NCBI RefSeq assembly: GCF_046719735.1
Contig: NZ_JAUTWQ010000001.1
Span: 620,001-684,000, forward strand
Direction: 5' to 3'
Length of the DNA stretch: 64,000 nucleotides
Source of the DNA: Halobacillus_B rhizosphaerae
GTDB taxonomy: Bacteria; Bacillota; Bacilli; Bacillales; Halobacillaceae
Positions 1 to 7,269 of this stretch are shown here, in pieces. Within the stretch, counting starts at the first letter, position 1. Every line of letters starts with the position of its first letter. The notes below the pieces were generated by a model, which was not told where the DNA came from, did not search any database, and saw only the letters and a program-made list of their open reading frames with translations. A program made the translations under genes and the position numbers.

Positions 1-549
1 GGAACAGAAAATGATCTACTGCAGGTTGCTGAGCTGATTGATCCGAATGCCGCAGTTTTATCGGTCCGAGGAAATGTTCTCGAACAAGGCATGTCCAGGT
101 TTTTCAAAAGACTTCGCGAAGGAGTTTTTGATGAGGAAGATCTGAAAAAGCAAACGAATGAACTGAATACGTTTTTGGCAGAAGCAGCTGAAGAATATTC
201 ATTTGACAGAAGGAAGGTCATTGCGGTCGGATACTCGAATGGCGCCAATATTGCAGGAAGTTTGTTATTTCATTTTCAAGACAGTTTAGAAGGTGCCTTG
301 TTATTTCATCCGATGGTCCCAATAAGAGGTGTGGACCTTCCTAATCTTACCGGTACACCGATTTTTATCGGAGCAGGGGAAAATGATCCAATCTGCTCTT
401 CTGAAGAAACAAAAGAATTACATGCACTTTTACAATCAGCTGGAGCAGAAGTGAAAGTGCATTGGGAAGAGAGGGGTCACCAATTAACACAATCAGAGGT
501 GCTGGCGGCAAAGGACTGGTATAAGGAGTTATTTTCTGCTCAAGATTAG
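1..549 (+). CDS. Carboxylesterase/phospholipase-family alpha/beta hydrolase (5' end outside window)
   Basis: The frame is open from base 1, so the start and the upstream oxyanion region lie outside the window; 182 residues are visible. The serine nucleophile elbow GYSNGA places the catalytic Ser near visible residue 79. The acid is likely the Asp in GAGENDPIC and the base the His in ERGHQLT, in the right order for an alpha/beta hydrolase. The sequence resembles the small Bacillus esterases of the MhqD/YodD group, which sit in quinone and electrophile stress regulons; that assignment is from family resemblance only. An ATG at 91 lies inside the conserved fold and is not the real start. The enzyme should be cytosolic because no signal can be judged. 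Confidence 0.8.
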   Translation, partial: GTENDLLQVAELIDPNAAVLSVRGNVLEQGMSRFFKRLREGVFDEEDLKKQTNELNTFLAEAAEEYSFDRRKVIAVGYSNGANIAGSLLFHFQDSLEGALLFHPMVPIRGVDLPNLTGTPIFIGAGENDPICSSEETKELHALLQSAGAEVKVHWEERGHQLTQSEVLAAKDWYKELFSAQD

Positions 550-610
550 TGCGTCATTGAGTCATCCATTTGTTCATTGTATGATAGATAGTGTTAAGGA
601 GGTATGTGTT

Positions 611-814
611 GTGATTCATAAAACTTGGGAAACAACAGCGACTATCAAGCAAATCGAGTGTGTTCATAACGAAGCGAAGAAGTTTGTCGTCAATAATGTC
701 TTAACTCCTGGGAAAGTGTATGACGTTAAAAACGAAAGTGAAGAGTTTTATTTTATCGTTGACAACTCAGGTAGAATTGGCGGATTCTACAAAGAATATT
801 TTAAAGAACTTTAA
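611..814 (+). CDS. Small DUF6501-like conserved protein
   Basis: This 67-residue protein starts at GTG 611, preceded by AAGGAGG at 596-602 with ideal 8-base spacing; an upstream in-frame ATG at 557 has no ribosome site. The protein opens MIHKTWE and contains a repeated-looking core (VNNVLTPGKVYDVKNE, then FIVDNSGRIGGFYKEYF) that fits a small beta-barrel fold. I recognise it as close to the DUF6501 family of short Bacillaceae proteins, whose function is unknown. It follows the esterase by about 60 bases and is closed by a terminator at 866-899, so it is either the last gene of that transcript or its own unit. Confidence 0.7.
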   Translation: MIHKTWETTATIKQIECVHNEAKKFVVNNVLTPGKVYDVKNESEEFYFIVDNSGRIGGFYKEYFKEL

Positions 815-865
815 TTAATCGCACAGTGAGATCCTTACAATTAAAAAATGTATTCACTTAAAAAC

Positions 866-899
866 CCGATCCAATGATTTATATTGGTTCGGTTTTTTA
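866..899 (+). terminator. Intrinsic terminator after the DUF6501-like gene
   Basis: Arms CCGATCCAAT and ATTGGTTCGG pair with one mismatch and are followed by a T-run. Confidence 0.7.
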
Positions 900-1105
900 G
901 TAGTTAAAGAGCCATCTGCTGCTCTTCTAATTTCCATTCCACTTGCTGGTTAGTTTATTTCCAACTTATAAGTTCATAAGGCACGATTAAGTGAATAAGG
1001 CAGGGCTTCATGCTGCATTGCTTAAGCGGTTAGGATATTCGATGTTACATTTTAGGAGAAATGGGGAAGTAAAATGGTAGATTAATGTCATGGAGGTTAT
1101 AGGTT

Positions 1106-2704
1106 ATGATTATTGATAACGTAAGAATTTATCAGCCATTCAATGAGAGTGCAGGGGAGGATGCTTGTGCAGTAAGTATTTCACAAGGGAAGATCACTGA
1201 TATTCTCCCAAGTCCTTATCAAGGTAATGATGAAGTCGTGTATGACGGAGGAGGAAAAGTATTAACTCCTTCTTTCAATGACAGCCATATGCACTTACTT
1301 CGTTTTGGTTTGTTAAAAAAAGAGTTGGATCTTACCGAAGTATCCAGCTGGAAAGAGTTGAAACAGGAAATCGAAAACCATTATGACATCATTGAGGAAG
1401 GAGACTGGGTTTTCGGTAAAGGATTTAACGATGCGGAATTCGATGATATTGATCATTTACTAACTGCTGAAGATTTAGATGAAATTCATGTTGATGCTTA
1501 TATCTACCTGATGCACGAAGATGGCCACGAGTGTGTAATCAGCTCTAAAGCGCTGGATCTATTGAAGCAGGAAAAAGCTTTTGCTAAAGAGCCGGATATA
1601 TTTAAAGAAACCGATGAAAATGGGAATTGGAATGGCCGTTTTAAAGACACCGCCGTTCATTACATTAAACACCATTTCTGGGGCAGGTCTGTGGAGGATG
1701 CTAAAGAAGCTATCGAAGCTGCAGCCCCGCATCTATCTGAATATGGAATCACCTCAGTTCACACAGATGATATTAACTTTATTGGTACTTATGAAAAGTT
1801 ATGGCAGGCTTATACACAGCTTGAAGAAGAAGGTAAATTACCTTTAGATGTTCAGCTTCATCATTATATTTTTGATAAAAGTGATGCTGCCGATTATGTT
1901 AGGGAGAATAAGTTGCGCACCGGAGATGGAACACGTCAAGTAAAGGTTGGCGCCTTTAAAATCTTCTTAGATGGCACCCAGCGGTTACACACTTCTGCTA
2001 TGAGAAACCCTTATCCGGATAATCCTTCCACCGAGGGAGTCTTAATTTATTCTCAAGAGGAATTGAATGAAATGGTCGCCATTGCTGCAGAAAATAATAT
2101 GCAAGTAGCTATGCATGCAATTGGTGACAGAGCTGTTGAACAAGCAATTGAAGCTTTAGAGAGTGAGAAAGCAAGAACCTCACAGCTGCGCCATCGTATT
2201 ATCCACGCTCAGACACTGGGGCCGGATTTAATCGAACGGCTTAGTAAATTAAAACCATATATTGAGACTCAGCCCTCATTTCTGCTCGGAGAGTGGGACA
2301 AGAAAGATAAATGGACTCCAAAGGAACTTGTACCCTATTGTGATGCTTTTAACAGTCTTTTACGAGAACACATCCCAGTAACTTTAAGTTCAGATTTACC
2401 CATAGGAAGTATTAATCCCCTAGTTTCTATCTACACAGCGGTCAATCGTATGGACTTAAAAGGAAATCCTGAAGGGGGCTGGATGCCGCAAGAGCGCATC
2501 AGTCTTGATGATGCCTATTTAGGGTTTACAGTAACTCCAGCAGAAATAGAGTACCAGGAATCAAAAAAAGGAAAAATTCAGCCAGGGTTCCAGGCGGATT
2601 TTGTCTTGTTGGATAAACACCCTAAAGAAGTGGAATCGAGAAACATTAAGGATATCGAAGTGCTGGAAACTTGGTATCGGGGTGAACAAATCTATAAAAA
2701 GTGA
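1106..2704 (+). CDS. YtcJ-type amidohydrolase (Amidohydro_3 superfamily)
   Basis: This 532-residue cytosolic hydrolase has the layout of YtcJ-like metal-dependent amidohydrolases. It has an N-terminal small beta domain, the metal-binding HMH motif in NDSHMHLLRFG near residue 60, a conserved lysine/acid segment in GAFKIFLDGTQ, the AMHAIGDRA histidine motif, a later HAQTLGP histidine and the SSDLPIGSINP aspartate motif near the C-terminus. A GGAGG site sits about 10 bases before the ATG. The family hydrolyses N-acyl or cyclic amide substrates, but the substrate cannot be told from sequence. It stands alone, with an 82-base gap before the next gene. Length matches the family norm of about 530 residues. 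Confidence 0.85.
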   Translation: MIIDNVRIYQPFNESAGEDACAVSISQGKITDILPSPYQGNDEVVYDGGGKVLTPSFNDSHMHLLRFGLLKKELDLTEVSSWKELKQEIENHYDIIEEGDWVFGKGFNDAEFDDIDHLLTAEDLDEIHVDAYIYLMHEDGHECVISSKALDLLKQEKAFAKEPDIFKETDENGNWNGRFKDTAVHYIKHHFWGRSVEDAKEAIEAAAPHLSEYGITSVHTDDINFIGTYEKLWQAYTQLEEEGKLPLDVQLHHYIFDKSDAADYVRENKLRTGDGTRQVKVGAFKIFLDGTQRLHTSAMRNPYPDNPSTEGVLIYSQEELNEMVAIAAENNMQVAMHAIGDRAVEQAIEALESEKARTSQLRHRIIHAQTLGPDLIERLSKLKPYIETQPSFLLGEWDKKDKWTPKELVPYCDAFNSLLREHIPVTLSSDLPIGSINPLVSIYTAVNRMDLKGNPEGGWMPQERISLDDAYLGFTVTPAEIEYQESKKGKIQPGFQADFVLLDKHPKEVESRNIKDIEVLETWYRGEQIYKK

Positions 2705-2786
2705 CCTTTTGCTCTTCCTTCCTTGTTATTATTCTTTTCATCGTAGATAATAAGGGTAAGTGATGGAAAGAGGAGGAGGGTCACAA

Positions 2787-3335
2787 ATGGACAAATTAAT
2801 TCTCGTACGTCATAGCGAAACAGATGGTCAGCATGAAGATTCTCCCTTAACTAAATTAGGGGTGCGTCAATCCCAAATTCTTTCAGCTTTTTTGGAGAGA
2901 TCAGGTTACAAGATCGACCGGATTATATCCAGTCCTTTTTTAAGAGCAGTAGAGACAATTAAACCTTTCGCGCAAAACAGCGGCTTAACAATCGAAACGG
3001 ATGATCGATTAGAAGAAAGAATTTTGAGCCATGAACCGCTGGATGATTGGGAAGAAGTTCTGCATGATACCTTCAAAGATCCAGAACTTAAGCTGACCGG
3101 CGGAGAATCTTCAGCAGAAGCGAAACAACGTGTTCTTTCCTTAATTGATGAATTAGAAGCTAATGAAGATGGCAATATTCTGTTGGTTACTCATGGAAAC
3201 TTATTAGCTTTATTGCTGCAGAGATTTAAGCACGAGGTAGGTTTTTTTGATTGGAAGCGGCTTTCCCGTCCAGATGTTTTCCTTGTACAAAAACAGGGTG
3301 GAGAGTATACAGTGGAACGAGTTTGGGAAGATTAA
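2787..3335 (+). CDS. Histidine phosphatase family protein (phosphoglycerate-mutase-like)
   Basis: This 182-residue protein starts at ATG 2787, placed 7 bases after a GAGGAGG site; an in-frame ATG at 2763 overlaps that site and is rejected. The phospho-accepting histidine is in LVRHSET at residues 5-11, where the usual RHG glycine is replaced by serine. The second arginine is in SSPFLRAVET, the acid is in the DDRLEER region and the second catalytic histidine is in LVTHGN. These are the hallmarks of small-molecule phosphatases of the SixA/CobC/phosphoglycerate-mutase superfamily. The substrate is unknown. A strong hairpin overlaps the stop codon, so this is probably a single-gene unit or the end of the amidohydrolase transcript. 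Confidence 0.85.
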   Translation: MDKLILVRHSETDGQHEDSPLTKLGVRQSQILSAFLERSGYKIDRIISSPFLRAVETIKPFAQNSGLTIETDDRLEERILSHEPLDDWEEVLHDTFKDPELKLTGGESSAEAKQRVLSLIDELEANEDGNILLVTHGNLLALLLQRFKHEVGFFDWKRLSRPDVFLVQKQGGEYTVERVWED

Positions 3336-3364
3336 TGAGGCCCAGTCTTCATTAATCTTCTTTC
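3327..3364 (+). terminator. Intrinsic terminator overlapping the phosphatase stop codon
   Basis: Perfect 12-bp arms GAAGATTAATGA and TCATTAATCTTC, followed by a short T-rich tail. The first arm includes the TAA stop. Confidence 0.75.
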
Positions 3365-3538
3365 ATAGGCTTACATACTGCAAATAGAGCTATCTTAAAG
3401 TTGAAAATGGTCGATTCATAAGAAGGAATTGCGAATTTTATCTATAATAGGTATCATGGAAGTGGTGTTTATTTTTCATAGTAAGGTGAATTTTGAGACA
3501 TAAGCACTCTTTAATTCTACAAAAAGGAGGAGATTTTC

Positions 3539-3781
3539 ATGTCGTTTGTAATTACATCCCCTTGTAAAGAAGAAAAATCAGGCGAATGTGTGGATGTGTG
3601 CCCTGTTGACTGTATTGAAGAAGGAAAAGATATGTTCTATATCGATCCTGCTATTTGCATAGATTGTGGTGCTTGTGAAGCGGTTTGCCCTGTGGAAGCT
3701 ATTTATATTGAGGACGAAGTTCCTGAAGAGGAAAACAAATACATCGAATTGAACCGCAAGTTTTTTGAAGAACAGCAGTAG
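3539..3781 (+). CDS. Ferredoxin with two cluster motifs (7Fe/8Fe type)
   Basis: This 80-residue electron carrier has eight cysteines in two groups. The first set is C9, C17, C21 and C25 (CVDVCPVDCI), with the long C9-C17 gap typical of [3Fe-4S]/[4Fe-4S] ferredoxins. The second set is C40, C43, C46 and C50 (CIDCGACEAVCPVEAI), a classical [4Fe-4S] motif. An acidic tail EVPEEENKY follows, as in Bacillus 7Fe ferredoxins. The start is set by a strong AAAAAGGAGGAG site. It is probably monocistronic, being flanked by a hairpin upstream and an extended hairpin downstream. Its redox partner is not identifiable from context. A TATAAT at 3443-3448 lies upstream but lacks a good -35. Confidence 0.9.
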   Translation: MSFVITSPCKEEKSGECVDVCPVDCIEEGKDMFYIDPAICIDCGACEAVCPVEAIYIEDEVPEEENKYIELNRKFFEEQQ

Positions 3782-3827
3782 AAACAGATAGAAAGACGCT
3801 GGGACAGCTATTTTTTAGTGATTATTA

Positions 3828-3884
3828 AATCCGAACGATGATGATATGTTAACGGCATACTTCCATCATCGTTCGGATTTTTTA
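3828..3884 (+). terminator. Long terminator-like inverted repeat after ferredoxin (copy 1 of a dispersed element)
   Basis: Arms of about 17 bp (AAATCCGAACGATGATG and CATCATCGTTCGGATTT) enclose a loop of about 20 bases and end in a T-run. Near-identical arms recur at 63209-63263 around a different loop. Confidence 0.8.
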
Positions 3885-4001
3885 TTGCATCATGCTGGTT
3901 TCCAGACTCAGGAAGGACCCACTTTTTACCGGTACATAAGCTTAAGAACGTGAGAAATCGGGTAAATTCTAAATGAAGTTCTTACAAGGAGGAAATTTAT
4001 T

Positions 4002-4742
4002 ATGGCTACTCTGACAGACAAATCAGCAATTATCACGGGAGCAAGCAGCGGGATAGGCGAAGCAATTGCTAAGCACTTGGCAGCTGAAGGTGCGAATGTG
4101 GTTCTGGCCGCCCGTCGATCCGAAAGACTTGAAGAGCTCGCTCAGCAAATAGAGAAAGAATATAATGTTGCTGCGAAGGTTGCAGAAACAGACGTAACGA
4201 ACAGGGAAGATGTGGAGAATCTGGTGAAACTCACGAAAGATTCATTCGGAAGTGTGGATCTATTAGTTAATAACGCCGGTGTCATGCTTCTTTCTTTTCT
4301 TAAAAATGATTATGTTGATGAATGGGAGCAGATGGTTGACGTTAATATAAAAGGTGTACTATTTGGTATTCATGCCGCTCTACCATCAATGATTGAACAG
4401 GAGTCTGGCCATATTATCAATGTTTCTTCTGTGGCTGGCCATGAAGTGTTTCCATCCAGTACGGTCTATAGTGCAACGAAGTATGCGGTACGTGCCCTCT
4501 CCATGGGAATGGAGAAAGAGTTATCTCGTTCAGGTGTCCGGGTAACGAATATCTCCCCAGGTGCGGTAGATACCGAATTAACAGATCATATTACAGATGG
4601 AGAAGTACTTGAGATGTTCAAAGATCATAGCATGGAGCCCCTGGAGGCAAAAGATATTGCACGTGCTGTAGCATATGCGGCCACCCAGCCAGACTATGTT
4701 AATGTAAATGAAGTGATCGTCCGTCCAATGCATAAGAAATGA
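4002..4742 (+). CDS. SDR family NADP-dependent oxidoreductase
   Basis: This classical short-chain dehydrogenase/reductase has 246 residues. The Rossmann nucleotide site is TGASSGIG at residues 13-20, followed by AARRSERLEEL, where the Arg pair favours NADP(H). The NNAG structural motif comes next, then the catalytic Ser in NVSSVAGHE and the YSATK catalytic Tyr/Lys pair. It resembles the clavaldehyde-dehydrogenase-like/YdfG-type SDRs found singly in many Bacillaceae, with no defined substrate. AGGAGG lies 9 bases before the ATG. It converges on acylphosphatase, and the two share a bidirectional terminator. Confidence 0.88.
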   Translation: MATLTDKSAIITGASSGIGEAIAKHLAAEGANVVLAARRSERLEELAQQIEKEYNVAAKVAETDVTNREDVENLVKLTKDSFGSVDLLVNNAGVMLLSFLKNDYVDEWEQMVDVNIKGVLFGIHAALPSMIEQESGHIINVSSVAGHEVFPSSTVYSATKYAVRALSMGMEKELSRSGVRVTNISPGAVDTELTDHITDGEVLEMFKDHSMEPLEAKDIARAVAYAATQPDYVNVNEVIVRPMHKK

Positions 4743-4751
4743 ATATAAATT

Positions 4752-4783
4752 AATAAACCGCAGGTCAGCCCTGCGGTTTATTC
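4752..4783. terminator. Bidirectional terminator between SDR and acylphosphatase
   Basis: AATAAACCGCAGG pairs with CCTGCGGTTTATT around a short loop, with A-rich and T-rich flanks on both sides, serving the convergent genes. Confidence 0.85.
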
Positions 4784-5059
4784 TTAATGTACAATTTTAA
4801 ATTCTTTATATCCCTTTAGCTCCTCTTTCCGTTCAATATCAACAGATTCAACTTTAGCAAATGGTGTGGGGCCATCTTTTATTTTTCCAATGAAGGCATC
4901 GAGTTCTTCCTGATCTCCTTCTGCTTCAATTTCTACTGCACCGTATGCGGTATTTTTCACCCACCCTTTGACTTGGTGTTGATCTGCGATATTTTTAGCT
5001 GTAGCACGAAAGCCAACTCCCTGGACTTGGCCGTGAACTACAATTTGCGTGAATGGCAT
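4784..5059 (-). CDS. acyP: Acylphosphatase
   Basis: This 91-residue protein hydrolyses acyl-phosphates such as carbamoyl- or acetyl-phosphate. It contains the family signature HGQVQGVGFRATAK with the phosphate-binding Arg, and GWVKNTAYGAVEIEAEG with the catalytic Asn. It ends KGYKEFKIVH, as in Bacillus acylphosphatases. The start is the ATG at 5059 (MPFTQIV): GGGAGG lies about 10 bases upstream of it, whereas an in-frame upstream ATG would swallow that site. It is transcribed divergently from the P1 peptidase, with about 80 bases between the starts. Confidence 0.93.
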   Translation of the reverse strand: MPFTQIVVHGQVQGVGFRATAKNIADQHQVKGWVKNTAYGAVEIEAEGDQEELDAFIGKIKDGPTPFAKVESVDIERKEELKGYKEFKIVH

Positions 5060-5139
5060 AAAAAAAGCACCTCCCAATGATTATAGTAGTTTATTACCTT
5101 ATTTTGTCTTATAAAAACCCTATGAAAGGAGTTTTTTTC

Positions 5140-6117
5140 ATGAAAGCGATTGATATTCAGGCCATTCAGGGTTTTCGAATGGGTCACGCTCAGCATGAGG
5201 AAGCGGGGACAGGCTGTACAGTAATAGTTTGTGAGGAAGGTGCTGCTGCCGGTGTCAGTGTCCGAGGGGGATCGCCGGGAACCCGAGAAACCGATTTATT
5301 AAAGTCAGAGAATTTAATAGATAGGGTTCACAGCGTTTTTATGGCCGGTGGAAGTGCTTTCGGTTTAGATGTGGCAGGGGGAATTATGGAATATTTAGAG
5401 AGGAAGAAGATCGGATTTGATGTAGGTAAGACTTTTGTGCCGATCGTACCGGGAGCGATTTTGTTTGATTTAAACGTAGGCGACGCCGAAGTACGGCCAA
5501 ACCAGCTGATGGGATATAATGCTTGTGCCAAAGCTTTTTCTGATACACCATTTTTTGAAGGGAATGTGGGAGCAGGAACAGGAGCTTCGGTAGGGAAAAT
5601 TTATGGCGGGGATTATTCCATGAAGGGAGGATTGGGTTGGGCGGCGGTTGAAGCGGGTGATCTGCAGTTGGGTGCCATTATCGCAGTCAATTGTTTCGGA
5701 GATGTGATTGATCCAGCTTCTAATAGTATTGTCGCCGGCGCTTATAACCGTGGAGAAAATAAGTTTATGAATTCGGAGCACGGACTGATCAGCCAGCTGC
5801 AGGAGCGGCAGACGAATCGATTTAATGATAATACCACGATCGGAACTCTCATCACGAATGCAGTCTTAACCAAAGCTCAATCTAACAAACTTTCTTCCAT
5901 TGCACATGATGGCTTGGCTAGAACTATGCGGCCGTCTCACACCTTTGTGGATGGAGATACATTGTTTACTCTCTCAACGAATAAAATAGAGGTTGACCTA
6001 AATGGATTAAGCATGCTGGCAGTGTCTGTAGTAGAAAAGGCTGTCTTGCGGGCGGTTAAAGCAGCCAATACAGCCTATGGATTGCCTGCCTACAGAGATA
6101 TATTTAAAAGGAAGTGA
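5140..6117 (+). CDS. P1 (DmpA/NylC-like) self-processing N-terminal nucleophile peptidase
   Basis: This 325-residue protein belongs to the P1 family of autoproteolytic Ntn hydrolases (DmpA aminopeptidase, NylC/EndoIII oligomer hydrolases). Family landmarks are GVSVRGGSPGTRETDLL, AGGSAFGLDVAGGI, NVGAGTGASVGKI and GWAAVEAGDLQLGAI. The likely cleavage and nucleophile segment is DNTTIGTLITNA at about residues 230-241; by analogy with NylC, cleavage would fall between Asn231 and Thr232, freeing the Thr nucleophile. The start at 5140 follows AAAGGAG; an upstream in-frame ATG at 5077 lies on the acylphosphatase divergent region. The stop lies 5 bases before the favoured ykqA start, so both genes are probably cotranscribed. 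The peptide substrate is unknown. Confidence 0.85.
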   Translation: MKAIDIQAIQGFRMGHAQHEEAGTGCTVIVCEEGAAAGVSVRGGSPGTRETDLLKSENLIDRVHSVFMAGGSAFGLDVAGGIMEYLERKKIGFDVGKTFVPIVPGAILFDLNVGDAEVRPNQLMGYNACAKAFSDTPFFEGNVGAGTGASVGKIYGGDYSMKGGLGWAAVEAGDLQLGAIIAVNCFGDVIDPASNSIVAGAYNRGENKFMNSEHGLISQLQERQTNRFNDNTTIGTLITNAVLTKAQSNKLSSIAHDGLARTMRPSHTFVDGDTLFTLSTNKIEVDLNGLSMLAVSVVEKAVLRAVKAANTAYGLPAYRDIFKRK

Positions 6118-6122
6118 AGTAT

Positions 6123-7022
6123 ATGAAAGTTTTTGTCTATGGATCATTACGAAAAAATGAGGTAAATCATCATTATTTAAAAGGAGCTGATTTATTAGCC
6201 GAGCAAGCCTGGATTTCGGGCAGACTGACGGAAGGGGAATTTTACTATCCTTTCTTAATTAATGATCCTCAGGCCATTACTTACGGAGAGCTATATGAAA
6301 TCCCACCCCATTTCTTAAAAAAGCTTGATTATTTGGAAGGTTACCGGGCCGAAGATCCTTCTTCATTATTTTACCGGGAGGAAGTTAAAGTCACGACGGA
6401 TCAAGGTCATCATCAGGCAATCGTCTATAAATGGGGAAAACAGGAAGCTGGAAGGCAATTGCCTGAGGTACCTCATGGAAACTGGAAAGTAAGACAGCTT
6501 CTGAAGCAGGAATGTTATTATTATCTTGCCTATGGTTCATGTATGGACCAGGAAAGATTCCAAATTGGCAAGGTAGATCACCTATTTCAGAATATGATAG
6601 GAGCTGCCCGGCTGGATGATTATGAGCTTCGTTTCTCCCACCATGTTAAAGATGGTGGAAGAGCAGATATAGCTGAGAAAAAAGGCGCGCATGTAGAGGG
6701 ATTGGTTTACCAAGTGGAAAAAGAGGCGCTTGATTACCTCTATCAGAGAGAGGGAGTGTTTACTGGCGGCTATCGACCAGTAGTCGTGGAAGTCGATTTA
6801 CATAACTCTCGTAAAATAGAGGTTTTGTCATTTACCGTTATTCACAAAAAAGAAGATTTAACTCCGCCGCTGCATTATGCAAGAGAAATTCACAGAGGAG
6901 GGGGGCCGCATCTTACCGCCGCTTATTTATCGCAGGTAGAGAAACGGTTCCATCAGCTACAAGTGAAAGGGTTTGACCAGTATTTGAAGGAGAGTTCCTC
7001 CGCAAGGAAAGGTTCTGATTAA
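6123..7022 (+). CDS. ykqA: Two-domain gamma-glutamylcyclotransferase-like protein (YkqA-like)
   Basis: This 299-residue protein carries two tandem AIG2/GGCT-like domains. The first opens with FVYGSLRKNEVNHHYL, the substrate-binding YGSL loop, and has the conserved acid in LEGYRAED. The second starts near residue 137 with YLAYGSCMDQERF and resembles ChaC-like cyclotransferases. Members release 5-oxoproline from gamma-glutamyl amines or dipeptides. The two-domain arrangement matches Bacillus YkqA. ATG 6123 lies about 9 bases after AAGGAAG; a GTG at 6114 overlaps the preceding gene and is less likely. Coupling to the P1 peptidase suggests a shared role in peptide turnover, but this is inference. 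Confidence 0.85.
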   Translation: MKVFVYGSLRKNEVNHHYLKGADLLAEQAWISGRLTEGEFYYPFLINDPQAITYGELYEIPPHFLKKLDYLEGYRAEDPSSLFYREEVKVTTDQGHHQAIVYKWGKQEAGRQLPEVPHGNWKVRQLLKQECYYYLAYGSCMDQERFQIGKVDHLFQNMIGAARLDDYELRFSHHVKDGGRADIAEKKGAHVEGLVYQVEKEALDYLYQREGVFTGGYRPVVVEVDLHNSRKIEVLSFTVIHKKEDLTPPLHYAREIHRGGGPHLTAAYLSQVEKRFHQLQVKGFDQYLKESSSARKGSD

Positions 7023-7188
7023 CTTTTTAAGAATCGGAAAAGATAGTCTAATTATTGGCCGTGTTTCTCAGAACATTTCAGTTTGTGAATAAAGGCAAGT
7101 AAGTCGGACAGTAGGCTCATTGATAATTTCTCTTACTAATTCTACTTTACTTCCTGTAAGCGGATCTTAAGAAAATAGCGTTTACTAC

Positions 7189-7218
7189 TTGAGGCTTAGG
7201 CAGGTTATTGAGTAGAAT
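7189..7218 (+). promoter_or_regulatory. Candidate sigma-A promoter for dynA
   Basis: TTGAGG (7189-7194), an 18-bp spacer and TAGAAT (7213-7218) lie about 50 bases before the dynamin start. Two mismatches in total; no other good pair is visible in the 247-base gap. Confidence 0.45.
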
Positions 7219-7269
7219 AGAGAGTAATGAATTAGGAGCCGCGAGCTTAACTAAAAAGGAGTTTGGCTG

